From positions 1 to 64,000 of the forward strand of contig JAFLBO010000013.1 of NCBI GenBank assembly GCA_017303475.1: 64,000 bases of DNA. The letters run 5' to 3'. The stretch is from Chitinophagales bacterium (lineage in GTDB: Bacteria; Bacteroidota; Bacteroidia; Chitinophagales; Saprospiraceae). Below are positions 39,725-48,541 of this stretch, piece after piece. The notes beneath the pieces are model-generated. The model was not told where the DNA came from. It saw nothing but the letters and a program-made list of their open reading frames with translations, and ran no database searches. The position numbers were made by a program, and so were the translations under genes. Every line of letters begins with the position of its first letter. Positions within the stretch are counted from its first letter, which is position 1.

Positions 39725-41194
39725 TTATTGAAAAACAATAGTTCCGGTGCTTATTCCGGCTTTTTCCAGCTGTATTTGGTAAAAATAAGTCCCTCTTGGC
39801 AGGTCTTTGCCGTTTAGCTGAAAGGCTGCTGTGCTGATGGTTTCGCTTAAAACCTGTTTACCGGAGGCATCAAACAAAGTAATTCTGCCGCTGACATCTT
39901 CTGTTAACCCCAATTGAATCTGCACCCACTCACTGGCAGGGTTAGGAGAAATCTGCACCTCCACAGCTTTTACCTCAGCAGTAGACGTGGTGGTAAATGC
40001 CGAACAATTCCACCCTTCTATTCGGTGCAAAACAAGATCATAATCGCCTCCAGGCTTTACCCTGCTGCCACAAACCAAAATAGCTCCATCACTGGCGTGG
40101 GTTAAGCCGTTGGCAAACTCTGTAAAGGGCGCGCCATCGTATAAGGTTGTCATTGTCTGTGCTTGCCCGTTAGCGTTTACCCGCAACACATAAAAACCAT
40201 CAAAGGGATCAACTCCGGAAAGGCCAACTGCGGCATAGCCTCCTTCCTGGCACGGAATAATATCAAACAGCTCATCAGGAACCGGCAACGGGCCCGGCGA
40301 AAAGAAGTTCTCAGCCCAGATTTCCTGTCCCTGACCATTGATTTCCATCACTAAATTATCCAGACTGGTAGCCGAACTGTATCCCATGCCGGCAATACCC
40401 ATATGCCCGTTTGCGAGGGCCGTGATGGCGGAACCTTTGACGGCATTCGGCCCATAAGTTTTTGACCATATCTGGTTGCCATTCAGGTCTGTCTGCAGGG
40501 CCCACACGCGATTGCCAACGGTAGGAAGTTGTGTGGTGCCCGCCGCAATGATGGTTTGATTAACAGAAAGAGTTACCCCATACAGCCAATCTTCTACCAC
40601 CACATCGCCATAGGTTTTCCGCCATTGCATGATGCCGTTGACATCCAGTTTCATCAAAAAACCATCCAGTTGGGCAGCCTCGTTCAGACTGTTGGTATTC
40701 CCGCAAACAACCATTTCTCCATTCGGTAACGCGGTGATTCCCAGACCATTATCTGTCCTGTCCCAATCAAAGTACACGCGCCAGATTTCGTTTCCATCCA
40801 GGTCGAATTTAGCAACCGCCACATCCGCATCCGTGTAGTTGTTGACCTGATTAGGGGTACGCGTTCCCACAGCCAGCACGTGACCATCGGTGCTGAGTAC
40901 GAATTTCAGATACCGTTCATTTCTGACAAACTGTCCATCTGCGGTAGTGGCGCCAAAACGTTTCAACCATTTCATATTTCCGCTTGCGTCTGTTCTTACT
41001 AACAGGCCAGAAGTAAGAAACAAGGCGCCAGGGTCGTTGATCATACCACCTATCAGAATATCGCCATCCGGTAATTGCATCACTGAACGACCATTGATCC
41101 ATTGAGGACTGTTGAAAATTTTCTCCCAGTTTTGAGCCGTCAGATTTGCCATGCAGCTGACCAGGATTAATAGTATTAAGGTGAGGTTTTTCAT
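39725..41194 (-). CDS. T9SS-secreted beta-propeller-like protein
   Basis: 489 residues. Signal peptide ~1-20 (LILLILVSCMANLTAQ). Residues ~21-395 are degenerate ~50-residue blades with the recurring D.NGN..W...YG pattern (DASGNMKWLKRFG, DLDGNEIWRVYF, DVNGIMQWRKTYG, DLNGNQIWSKTYG, NGQGQEIWAENFF). The type A T9SS sorting domain occupies ~410-489 (VQISPNPASEWVQIQLGL ... RGTYFYQIQLEKAGISTGTIVFQ). Closely similar in plan to the genes at 1345, 41318 and 46780. Lies 22 bases after its upstream neighbour's end side and may be cotranscribed with the gene at 38026. Confidence 0.87.
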   Translation of the reverse strand: MKNLTLILLILVSCMANLTAQNWEKIFNSPQWINGRSVMQLPDGDILIGGMINDPGALFLTSGLLVRTDASGNMKWLKRFGATTADGQFVRNERYLKFVLSTDGHVLAVGTRTPNQVNNYTDADVAVAKFDLDGNEIWRVYFDWDRTDNGLGITALPNGEMVVCGNTNSLNEAAQLDGFLMKLDVNGIMQWRKTYGDVVVEDWLYGVTLSVNQTIIAAGTTQLPTVGNRVWALQTDLNGNQIWSKTYGPNAVKGSAITALANGHMGIAGMGYSSATSLDNLVMEINGQGQEIWAENFFSPGPLPVPDELFDIIPCQEGGYAAVGLSGVDPFDGFYVLRVNANGQAQTMTTLYDGAPFTEFANGLTHASDGAILVCGSRVKPGGDYDLVLHRIEGWNCSAFTTTSTAEVKAVEVQISPNPASEWVQIQLGLTEDVSGRITLFDASGKQVLSETISTAAFQLNGKDLPRGTYFYQIQLEKAGISTGTIVFQ

Positions 41195-41199
41195 GTTGA

Positions 41200-41280
41200 G
41201 AAGTGTTTGAGTGTGGGAGTGTTTGAGTTGGCGTTCGGCTGGGGATTACCACTAAGACACTAAGGGCACTAAGGTGAAAT
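41200..41280. repeat. Half of a CACTAAGG-type island
   Basis: GTGTTTGAGTGTGGGAGTGTTTGAG, TTGGCGTTCGG and ACCACTAAGACACTAAGGGCACTAAGG are present in the usual left-arm order, but no right arm follows. It lies upstream of the T9SS gene at 39725-41194. It may be a decayed island that lost one side. Confidence 0.8.
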
Positions 41281-41317
41281 GCGATAAGAATAATTAGTGG
41301 TGGTATGTAGTTCGTTG

Positions 41318-44131
41318 TCAGTCGTCAGTGGCAAGTCGTACACCTTTCTGATAACCAATGAGTTTACCCTGTGGCGAATGTACCGTTACCATGAAAATAC
41401 CCTTAGGAAGTGCATTGGCTGGTATTTGGAGTTGATGGTTGTGGAAATCCTGGTTAAGGATTGTTTTTCCGGTGGCATCCATGATCCTGCATTGATACCA
41501 ACCGGATTCTGGCAGTGCAACGGTAATGCCTGAGCTGGTAGGATTAGGATATAACTGTAGCATAGTCGTCGACTTGGGTCCGGATGGCTCATCGGTTCCG
41601 GTAAAAATGGGTTGGGCTATGCTGTGATCGGTTTGGTTGGTGACTTGCGGCGACATAAAATCTGCATAGGCCCATGCCCGGTTGTAGATCATAGCGCCGG
41701 GAGGCAGATCAGGATCCTGTTCAATTCGGAATTTGATCCATACCCGTGCTGAATCTGCCAGCTCCAGATCGGCGAATCGAAGGTTCAGCACGCCTTCCCC
41801 TAACAATTCCCACTGGTACGGATGGCTGGCCGGACCCACCAGCACGGCGCCTGGATCTAAGTGATGGTCCAGGGTATCGCGCAACGTGAGTGTGTTAATC
41901 GTTTGGCCTGTCAGGTTTTGATAATGCAGACCGTATTCCAGATCCGTATTGGCTTGAATCAGGTGCTCATCGGTCAGGCCGCTCGGGAAGGCTACTTTTT
42001 GCAAGCCCTGTGGCCCTGCTACCACCGGACGACATTCATTTTCAACAAAATAGCCGCCATCATGCTGACTAAACTGATTCACATATCCCGTGGAAAAACC
42101 ACCGGAATTGCTGCATCCTTCCACCACTGCTGAAACCAGTTGATCCCCCAGCCAGTCTGGCATATCAGGATCCTGCAGGATTTCCATGCGCCAGGTAGAA
42201 CCGTTGGCCGGCACGCTGTACACCCATTCTTCGCCGGAATCCAGCAGAAAATCACCACTGCTTTGCAGGAAAATAATGTTGTCTTCCACCACGATATAGG
42301 GCTGCGACTCCGTCATGGTCGCGCCGATATTGAACACATGAAATCGTACACTATCACCTTCACAGCGACCGTCAATCACCAATAATGGTTCAGTAATGGG
42401 CGCCAAACAGGGAATGGCCGGGGCAATACTAGCCTGAACACAAAGCGTACGATCTACCATATCTGCCGCGCAATCCACCAGCACCTGCACCTGGAATCCG
42501 CTATCCGCCAGGGCGTATAAATCACCCACCGGAAACTCCCAACTGTGCGTCCCCGTTTGGGTAAAAGGAATACTTGCACCGCTGACACTGATCAGCGAAT
42601 CCAGGATAAGAATTACACTCGCATCCTCAATGGCGCCGGCGCCAACGTTGGCATATTGCACCCAAAAGGTGTTTTCCTGACATGCAATCCAGTAATCCAC
42701 ACCTGCATCTACCCTGGGCAAGGGACAAAAAACGGTGTTGGCGATAGGGAAATCAATAGTATCCGATTGAAAAGGCTGGCTAAAAAACAACGGGACGTCC
42801 TGTTGGCACAAGGCCTGCCAAAGCCCGTTGGGAAGCAATACAGATAAGGTATGCTCTCCCAGGCCGGCTTCGATTTGGTATTTTCCCTGTGGGTCTGTGT
42901 TGCAATAGTGAATATCTCCATTGGGCCGCACCAGCTTCAAAACCCAGGATTTGAGTGGCAGTTCGCCATTCTGATGCGTACAATCCAGGTTCACATCGTA
43001 AAACAGCCTGCCGCTGATCTGATTGGTAAAGGCCTGACCGAGCGAATCCGTACGCAACAGATAGCTGAAATAGCTGCTGCCTTTGGCGAAATTGCCGCTC
43101 ACCAGGAAACCTCCGTCAGAGGCCGGAACCAGGGTCCATGATGAATGAAGGGTGCTTGGCGCCTCATAGTTTCGTCGCCACAATTCTGTACCATCTGCCT
43201 GAAAACGCATCAACAAACTCCGGCTGAATGCCTGGCTGCTGAACGAATAGTTGGTGCCAAGAGCGAACAAACCTCCGTCTTTGGCCGGCACAATATCTGT
43301 CAGATAAAAATCCGGCGCAGTAGGTATTTCCCAGCGTTTCAACACTGTTGTATCCCGATTCAAAAGGTACACCGAATCGCGGTGCATCAGCCAGAAAGTA
43401 GAATCGGATGCTGGCAAACAGCGCACCTGATCGGTAGTGATATAACTGGAAAAGTGTGGGAGAATGAGCTGGGTTTCGGCATCGCCGGCCGCATTGATCT
43501 GCTGCACCACTGCTGCAGGCGCCCCGATGGGCAGGTTATTGCGCAGTAAGGTGACCACAAAACCACCATCAGTTCTGACTTCAAGGTGTTTTACCGACAA
43601 ACCGGAGGTTCCTGGAAAAGGTTTGCTCCATATTTCCACTCCCGCCGCATCTGTGCGCAAGAGCCTCAATTGATTATCTGCTTCCAGGGCCAGGATGAAA
43701 CCGCCATCGGGCATCTGACGCACACATTTGGCATCGTCCAGCACCCCGAAATTATACACCTTCTCCCAGATTTTTTGTCCGCTCAGGTTGTATTTTGTTA
43801 AAAAGGCATCGCCATTATTGGCCATGAAGGCCATTTTTCCGGAAACAATCAAATGACCGTCTGTACTCAGCATCAGGGAGCGACCTTCATCATCGCCGGC
43901 AGCGCCAAAAGATTTTTGCCATTGAGCCCGTCCATCCTGATCCGTTTTGGTCAGCACCACTTGTCTTCCTTGTGTGCCGCCCGGAATGGAATTGGCCATC
44001 AGCACTACTCCACCGTCGGGGGTCTGGCACATGCCGGCCGGATTCAGCAAACCTCCGAACGTTTGTCGCCATCCCTGAGCCGAAGCAGAGATAGTACATA
44101 ACAGGAGCAGGTATGGGATAAATCTTTTCAT
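41318..44131 (-). CDS. Large T9SS-secreted protein with propeller and DUF11-like domain
   Basis: 937 residues. Signal peptide ~1-18 (YLLLLCTISASAQ). Residues ~20-375 are propeller-type blades (D.DGRAQWQKSFG, NLSGQKIWEKVYN, QADGTELWRRNYE). A single Ig/CNA-B-like domain follows at ~378-450 (SGRLFYDVNLDCTHQNGELPLKSWVLKLV), with further beta domains containing conserved Cys. A conserved-repeat/DUF11-type domain is at ~730-840 (LEYGLHYQNLTGQTINTLTLRDTLDHHLDPGAV). A type A T9SS sorting domain closes it (LYPNPTSSGITVALP). Expected at the cell surface or released. It shares a divergent promoter region with the gene at 44247. Confidence 0.87.
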   Translation of the reverse strand: MKRFIPYLLLLCTISASAQGWRQTFGGLLNPAGMCQTPDGGVVLMANSIPGGTQGRQVVLTKTDQDGRAQWQKSFGAAGDDEGRSLMLSTDGHLIVSGKMAFMANNGDAFLTKYNLSGQKIWEKVYNFGVLDDAKCVRQMPDGGFILALEADNQLRLLRTDAAGVEIWSKPFPGTSGLSVKHLEVRTDGGFVVTLLRNNLPIGAPAAVVQQINAAGDAETQLILPHFSSYITTDQVRCLPASDSTFWLMHRDSVYLLNRDTTVLKRWEIPTAPDFYLTDIVPAKDGGLFALGTNYSFSSQAFSRSLLMRFQADGTELWRRNYEAPSTLHSSWTLVPASDGGFLVSGNFAKGSSYFSYLLRTDSLGQAFTNQISGRLFYDVNLDCTHQNGELPLKSWVLKLVRPNGDIHYCNTDPQGKYQIEAGLGEHTLSVLLPNGLWQALCQQDVPLFFSQPFQSDTIDFPIANTVFCPLPRVDAGVDYWIACQENTFWVQYANVGAGAIEDASVILILDSLISVSGASIPFTQTGTHSWEFPVGDLYALADSGFQVQVLVDCAADMVDRTLCVQASIAPAIPCLAPITEPLLVIDGRCEGDSVRFHVFNIGATMTESQPYIVVEDNIIFLQSSGDFLLDSGEEWVYSVPANGSTWRMEILQDPDMPDWLGDQLVSAVVEGCSNSGGFSTGYVNQFSQHDGGYFVENECRPVVAGPQGLQKVAFPSGLTDEHLIQANTDLEYGLHYQNLTGQTINTLTLRDTLDHHLDPGAVLVGPASHPYQWELLGEGVLNLRFADLELADSARVWIKFRIEQDPDLPPGAMIYNRAWAYADFMSPQVTNQTDHSIAQPIFTGTDEPSGPKSTTMLQLYPNPTSSGITVALPESGWYQCRIMDATGKTILNQDFHNHQLQIPANALPKGIFMVTVHSPQGKLIGYQKGVRLATDD

Positions 44132-44148
44132 GAGTGATTATGACGTTG

Positions 44149-44183
44149 CAAAAGTATCGGCGAATGCAACTGCTTCCATCAAA
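44149..44183 (-). promoter_or_regulatory. Promoter of the large T9SS gene (minus strand)
   Basis: Minus strand TTTG (44183-44180), 23 bases, TACTTTTG (44156-44149), then 17 bases to ATG 44131. Confidence 0.55.
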
Positions 44184-44203
44184 CAGGCTATACAACATTT
44201 CTG

Positions 44204-44211
44204 TAATTTTG
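44204..44211 (+). promoter_or_regulatory. Candidate -7 element for the 44247 gene
   Basis: TAATTTTG, 35 bases before ATG 44247. Together with the minus-strand promoter it makes a compact divergent control region. Confidence 0.45.
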
Positions 44212-44246
44212 TCGGAAAAAAACACCCATTATACTACTATAAAGAT

Positions 44247-45662
44247 ATGCTCCAAAGCAAACTTTTTACCTTGTTTCAAACCTTGACGGCGGCTGAACGC
44301 CGGCGGTTCAAGAAATGGGTACACTCGCCCATTCACAATTATAATGCACAAATAATAGCTCTTTTTTCCTTTTTTGATTCCAGAACCACCTTTACAGAAC
44401 GCAGTTTGAAACGCGACCGGGCCTTTGCTTTCGTGTTCGGAAATGAGGTTTATGAGGATTTGAAAATGCGTAGATTAATGTCGGATTTTTTAGACGTATT
44501 AGAGGCATTTTTGGCGCATGAAGCCTGGCATAACAACCCTACAGAACAGTGGTTGGCGCTGGCAAAAACCTATCGTCAGCGACAATTGACGGCTGAGGCC
44601 GGCGCTTATTTACAAAAAGCAGAACAGGAATTGGAGGAGCAACCCTTGCGCGATGCGCAGTATTTTCTGGCGCATTACCGCTTGCAGGAAGAGCGGCTTG
44701 TGCAGAATCCGGCCCGCGATTCAGCCCTCAACCTGCAGGAAATGGCCGATGCGTTAACCCGTTTTTTTGTACTGGAATTGCTGCGTAATGCGTGTTCAGC
44801 GGCCAGCCATACAGCCATTTACCGGGCCAATTACCAACTATCCTATCTGGAAACGGTACTGGCGGACTGTGCAGCCGGGCGATATGATGATGCGCCTTTG
44901 ATACGTCTGTATTACCACAGTTACCGGTGTTTGCAGGATCCGGCGGCTGGGGAGCATTTTTTTGCATACAAACAGTTATTGCCTCTGGCGCCGGCTTGTT
45001 TATCCCGTGCTGAGTTGCGGGATATGTTGTTGTTTGGCATCAATTATTGCATCCGAAGGTTGAACACTGACGAGTCGGCTTTTTTGCGGGAGGTGTTTGA
45101 GTTATACCGGTTTGGACTGGAAGAAGGCACTTTTTTGGAAAACGGATTTTTGAGCCGATTTTCTTATAAAAACATCGTGGCTGCAGCTCTTAAACTGGGT
45201 GAAACAGCATGGGTGGAGCATTTTTTGATCACTTACTCCCCTTTGCTGGCGGAGGAATTTCGAAACCATTATGAGCGGTTTTGCAGAGCGAAGCTCAGTT
45301 ACCAAAAAGGAGATTACGATCAGGTTCAAACCCTGCTGCAGGATCTGACTTTTGATGATGTTTTTCTGGAATTGGACGCCCGGGTTTCGTTGATGAAAGT
45401 GTATTTTGAAACCGGGGAGTGGCGACTATTAGAGGGCTTTTTGACCAGTTTTGAGCGTTTTGTGAGCAGAAAGAAGATGCTTGCGTACCATGCGCCCACG
45501 TACCGGAACATCATTCAATTTACGGGAAAACTGATGCAATGGAAAAGCGGCAAAAAGAAATTTAGTAAGGAAGAGCTCCTGGGGCTTCAGCAGCAGATCA
45601 AAGAAGCCAAGCCTTTATCGGAGCGGGAGTGGCTGTTGGGGACGATGGGGGGAGGGGTTTGA
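44247..45662 (+). CDS. Hypothetical helical-repeat protein
   Basis: 471 residues from ATG 44247 (MLQSKLFTLFQTLTAAERRRFKKWVHSP); longer starts run through the divergent promoter. No signal peptide. The whole protein is predicted alpha-helical, with TPR/SEL-like features (WLALAKTYRQRQLTAEAGAYLQKAEQELEEQPLRDAQYFLAHYRLQEERL; YERFCRAKLSYQKGDYDQVQTLLQDLTF). The N-terminal pattern (FTLFQTLT..E.R.FKKWV.SP..N...I..LF.FF) is one I associate with a family of long hypothetical proteins in Saprospiraceae; function is unknown. The last residues GGGV and the TGA stop come from a GGGGTTTGAAGGG array. Confidence 0.65.
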   Translation: MLQSKLFTLFQTLTAAERRRFKKWVHSPIHNYNAQIIALFSFFDSRTTFTERSLKRDRAFAFVFGNEVYEDLKMRRLMSDFLDVLEAFLAHEAWHNNPTEQWLALAKTYRQRQLTAEAGAYLQKAEQELEEQPLRDAQYFLAHYRLQEERLVQNPARDSALNLQEMADALTRFFVLELLRNACSAASHTAIYRANYQLSYLETVLADCAAGRYDDAPLIRLYYHSYRCLQDPAAGEHFFAYKQLLPLAPACLSRAELRDMLLFGINYCIRRLNTDESAFLREVFELYRFGLEEGTFLENGFLSRFSYKNIVAAALKLGETAWVEHFLITYSPLLAEEFRNHYERFCRAKLSYQKGDYDQVQTLLQDLTFDDVFLELDARVSLMKVYFETGEWRLLEGFLTSFERFVSRKKMLAYHAPTYRNIIQFTGKLMQWKSGKKKFSKEELLGLQQQIKEAKPLSEREWLLGTMGGGV

Positions 45663-45850
45663 AGGGTTTGAAGGGATTTGAGGGGGGGGCTTTGGTCTGG
45701 AAAATTAAAGTGAGAGTCTCACTCTGAGTGAGACTCTCACTTTAATTTTCCAGACCAAAGCTCAATGAACGGTGGATAGTGAACGATGAAGGCAGCATTT
45801 ATGCTAACAAATGGAGCCCAGCGCAACGTCCATCGTCCATCGTTCAATCC
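45663..45850. repeat. Palindromic island holding capped palindrome 3, GAAGGGTTTG and CGATGGA arms
   Basis: GAAGGGTTTGAAGGGATTTGAG units lead to the capped palindrome (45689-45761). A second weak palindrome follows: GGTGGATAGTGAACGATGAAGG faces CGTCCATCGTCCATCGTTCA, which runs into the crtZ stop codon (TGA at 45844-45846 on the minus strand). Two repeat families are thus joined in one convergent gap. Confidence 0.85.
45689..45761. repeat. Perfect 35-bp palindrome with conserved cap (copy 3)
   Basis: 45689-45723 is exactly complementary to 45727-45761, centre CTG. The cap is identical to copies 1 and 2 except for the first base of the centre. The lower stem (GCTTTGGTCTGGAAAATTAA) is unrelated to the other two. 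It lies between convergent genes. Confidence 0.95.
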
Positions 45851-46347
45851 ACGTTATTCTTGATCAGTGCTTCGTCTTCTTTACGGCTGCGTTTTTTGAA
45901 AAACTTGGGATCGACTACCAGCAGACCAAAAGACTCTCCGTCTTCTTTGGTCCGTTTGGCGTGATGGGCGCCATGGGCACGAAGAATGGCGCGGCTGTAG
46001 CTGCCGTCCAATTGCTTGAACCAGGAAAAACGACGGTGGATGTACACGTCGTGGATGAGGAAGTACGTGAGACCATACAGGGAAATACCTACACCAATAA
46101 AAAACACCCAGAAATGAGGGGTTGAACTTCCCAGGATGTAGCAAATCATGCTTGGGATGGCAAAAACAAGGAAAAATCTGTCGTTTTTCTCAAAAAAACC
46201 TTCCTTTTCATGCTTTGGAAGATGGTGATCTTCGTGCCATTTCCACAAAAATCCGTGCATGACAAATTTATGGGTAAACCATGCCATGAATTCCATGCCG
46301 ACATAAGCAGCCAGGGTAACAAGGGTATAAAGCAACCAGTTTGGCAT
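45844..46347 (-). CDS. crtZ: Beta-carotene hydroxylase (CrtZ-type)
   Basis: 167 residues, integral membrane diiron hydroxylase. The CrtZ histidine motifs are all present: HKFVMHGFLWKWHEDHHLPKHEKEGFFEKND, HDVYIHRRFSWF and RAHGAHHAKRTKEDGESFGLLVV. Four membrane helices (~4-22, ~30-, ~58-75, ~80-98). It should add 3-hydroxyl groups to beta-carotene, giving zeaxanthin, a common Bacteroidota pigment. No other crt gene is in the window. The stop TGA forms part of the TGAACGATGGACGATGG array at its 3' end. Confidence 0.92.
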   Translation of the reverse strand: MPNWLLYTLVTLAAYVGMEFMAWFTHKFVMHGFLWKWHEDHHLPKHEKEGFFEKNDRFFLVFAIPSMICYILGSSTPHFWVFFIGVGISLYGLTYFLIHDVYIHRRFSWFKQLDGSYSRAILRAHGAHHAKRTKEDGESFGLLVVDPKFFKKRSRKEDEALIKNNVD

Positions 46348-46399
46348 TCCAAATCAATTTTGTTTAGCAAAGGAACGCAAATTCTTAAACATTGTTCAA

Positions 46400-46740
46400 T
46401 GGAACGCTGATGACGCGGGGAACGCGGATTTTTTTGGAACGCGGATGACGCGGATGACGCGGATTTTTGATTGGAACGCGGATGACGCGGATTTTTTTGG
46501 AACGCGGATGACGCGGATTTCTATGCTGCCTTCGGCAGCTTTTCTTTGACTACTTGAGATGAATGAACCTTATAAACAAAAAATTGCCGAAGGCAATTTA
46601 CAAAAATCCGCGTCATCCGCGTCATCCGCGTTCCAAAAAATCCGCGTTCCCCGCGTCATCCGCGTTCCAAAAAATCCGCGTTCCCCGCGTCATCCGCGTT
46701 CCAATCAAAAATCCGCGTTCCCCGCGTTCCAAACCAGCGT
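46400..46740. repeat. Nested palindromic island, GCGGATGAC arms
   Basis: 341 bases without a gene. The left part is GGAACGCGGATGACGCGGAT with TTTTT spacers, 46400-46520. The right part has the complementary ATCCGCGTCATCCGCGTTCC units, 46603-46725. At the inner edges GCTGCCTTCGGCAGC (hairpin) and TTGCCGAAGGCAA face each other around a ~50-nt A+T-rich centre. The -7 box of the next gene follows directly. Confidence 0.85.
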
Positions 46741-46747
46741 TCGGTTT

Positions 46748-46755
46748 TATATTTG
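46748..46755 (+). promoter_or_regulatory. Candidate -7 element for the T9SS gene at 46780
   Basis: TATATTTG, 24 bases before the ATG. The -33 position falls in the end of the GCGGATGAC island. Confidence 0.5.
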
Positions 46756-46779
46756 CCTCTATCACTAATCACTTTGCCT

Positions 46780-48486
46780 ATGTTGAAACCTGTACTTTTT
46801 ACTCTTATTTGCGTGATCTCTGTGTTCAAGTTGCACGCTCAGGACGAACATTCTTTTCAATGGCGTTATGAATCAGAGTTGGGTGCGCCAATGATTCAGC
46901 AGGACGTTTTGCCGCTCGAAGATCGTGGTTATGTTTGCTCCGGGTTGATGGAAAGTCCGGTGGGAAGTGCCTTTTATTACCCGTATATCTGTCGGGTGGA
47001 TTGTCAGGGCAAGGTAGTTTGGGCCAAGGTGTTTAATCAGGGCACTGAATCGGCCAATAACACCAGCGGCCGGGTGTTGCAGATTTCTGAAACGGATTTC
47101 GTGCTGGTAGGCAATGTGGGGTTCTTTTTCACCACACCTTACAACGACATTTTTATGGCCCGGGTAACGGGTGAAGGAAATGTGGTTTGGACCCGGCGCA
47201 TTGGAGGCGGTACCAATAACCAGGATGTGGCCCAATCAGCCATTGTCACCTCGGATGGCAACATCGTGGTTGCCGGACAAACAGGCTCTTTTGGCACGGA
47301 TGCAGGTTCCAATAATACCTATACCGATCAGTATTTCATGAAAGTGAGTCCGGCTGGAAATATCCTCTGGACGCGCACGGTAGGCAACAAAAATGCCGTA
47401 GACCGCTCGTTCGATATCATTGAATTGCCGGATCAAAGTCTGGTGGCTGCAGGATCATACCTCCATACAGGTACCTTTTTCGCCAATCTGGTTAAAATGG
47501 ATAAAAACGGCACCGTGCTCTGGCACAAGGTATTTGGGGAAAGCACGGCGCCACAGGCCAACCATGCCTATGGCGTAATGGCCACTTCTGACGGCGGCTT
47601 GCTGGTAACCGGCTCTTCCACCAACCTGCAAACCAATTTCCAGGGATATTCAGATTTTCTCATCATCAAAACCGATGCAAACGGGGAAGTGGAGTGGACG
47701 CGTGTGGTTACCGGCGGCGGACCTGATTCTTTTGAAAATGCCAGCAATGCAGTGGAAAAACCCAATGGCGATCTGGCCATTATGTGCGCCACCAATTCCT
47801 TCCCTACGGTGGGTTTTGTGGGCAACAAATACGCGGTGCTTACCCTCACGGCCACCGGTGGGCTGGTGGACCTGAAAACCTACAATCTGGGCAGCTCGCA
47901 TTACCCGCGCTTCCGCGCACACCCACAGGAAGGCAGCTTTTTGATTGAAGGCTTTACCAACTGGACCGGCTATGGCGGCAATGGCAATCGTTTTGATCCG
48001 TTGCTGATTAATCTGGACGCCAATTTTAAGGTTACCTGCAACTACAGCGATTTCACCGGGTTTACCTCTCTGTATAATCCGGCGTTTGACATTGACAATG
48101 CTCCAGGCACGCTTGGTGTTGGCGGGACGATAGTGAACGACCTGGCAGAAGCCTCGGATTTTGGCCTCAAACAAAACGTGATTTGCGAATTCCGCCCGTA
48201 TGAAAGTTGTTCCGTATTTTCGGATACGGAAGAGCAGCTGGAGCCTGGCGCTGAATTTGCCGTATTTCCCAACCCTGCCCGCGCGGGCGCGCCTGTTTCG
48301 CTGCGCTGGAGCAATGCCCAGGTGGAACAAATCACGATTATTGATGCCATTGGCCGGGTAATGGGTCAATATTTCCCGGTTCCGGGCATGGACAATCTGG
48401 AGTGGCGCGCCGCTACACCTGGCATCTATTGGGTTACATTACAAGGCGATGGCCTGCGGCGGGTGGAAAAGGTTGTGGTGCATTGA
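46780..48486 (+). CDS. T9SS-secreted beta-propeller-like protein
   Basis: 568 residues from ATG 46780 (MLKPVLFTLICVISVFKLHAQ); an in-frame start 27 bases upstream overlaps the promoter. Signal peptide ~1-21. Blades of ~50-60 residues with D..G.VVWAKVF, TGEGNVVWTRRIG, SPAGNILWTRTVG, DKNGTVLWHKVFG and DANGEVEWTRVVT. The sorting domain begins at FAVFPNPARAGAPVSLRW and ends GLRRVEKVVVH. It belongs to the same paralogous set as the genes at 1345, 39725 and 41318. Expected on the cell surface; ligand unknown. Confidence 0.87.
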   Translation: MLKPVLFTLICVISVFKLHAQDEHSFQWRYESELGAPMIQQDVLPLEDRGYVCSGLMESPVGSAFYYPYICRVDCQGKVVWAKVFNQGTESANNTSGRVLQISETDFVLVGNVGFFFTTPYNDIFMARVTGEGNVVWTRRIGGGTNNQDVAQSAIVTSDGNIVVAGQTGSFGTDAGSNNTYTDQYFMKVSPAGNILWTRTVGNKNAVDRSFDIIELPDQSLVAAGSYLHTGTFFANLVKMDKNGTVLWHKVFGESTAPQANHAYGVMATSDGGLLVTGSSTNLQTNFQGYSDFLIIKTDANGEVEWTRVVTGGGPDSFENASNAVEKPNGDLAIMCATNSFPTVGFVGNKYAVLTLTATGGLVDLKTYNLGSSHYPRFRAHPQEGSFLIEGFTNWTGYGGNGNRFDPLLINLDANFKVTCNYSDFTGFTSLYNPAFDIDNAPGTLGVGGTIVNDLAEASDFGLKQNVICEFRPYESCSVFSDTEEQLEPGAEFAVFPNPARAGAPVSLRWSNAQVEQITIIDAIGRVMGQYFPVPGMDNLEWRAATPGIYWVTLQGDGLRRVEKVVVH

Positions 48487-48541
48487 TGCACAGCCAGGCG
48501 AGGGCGATCATAACGATGTGTTTTTGCATAATTGGGTTTAG

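Noticed and set aside
46400..46740. CRISPR array
   Set aside because: Units are short, directly adjacent and inverted about a centre; there are no unique spacers of constant length and no cas genes. The same holds for 16476-16929 and 56101-56303.
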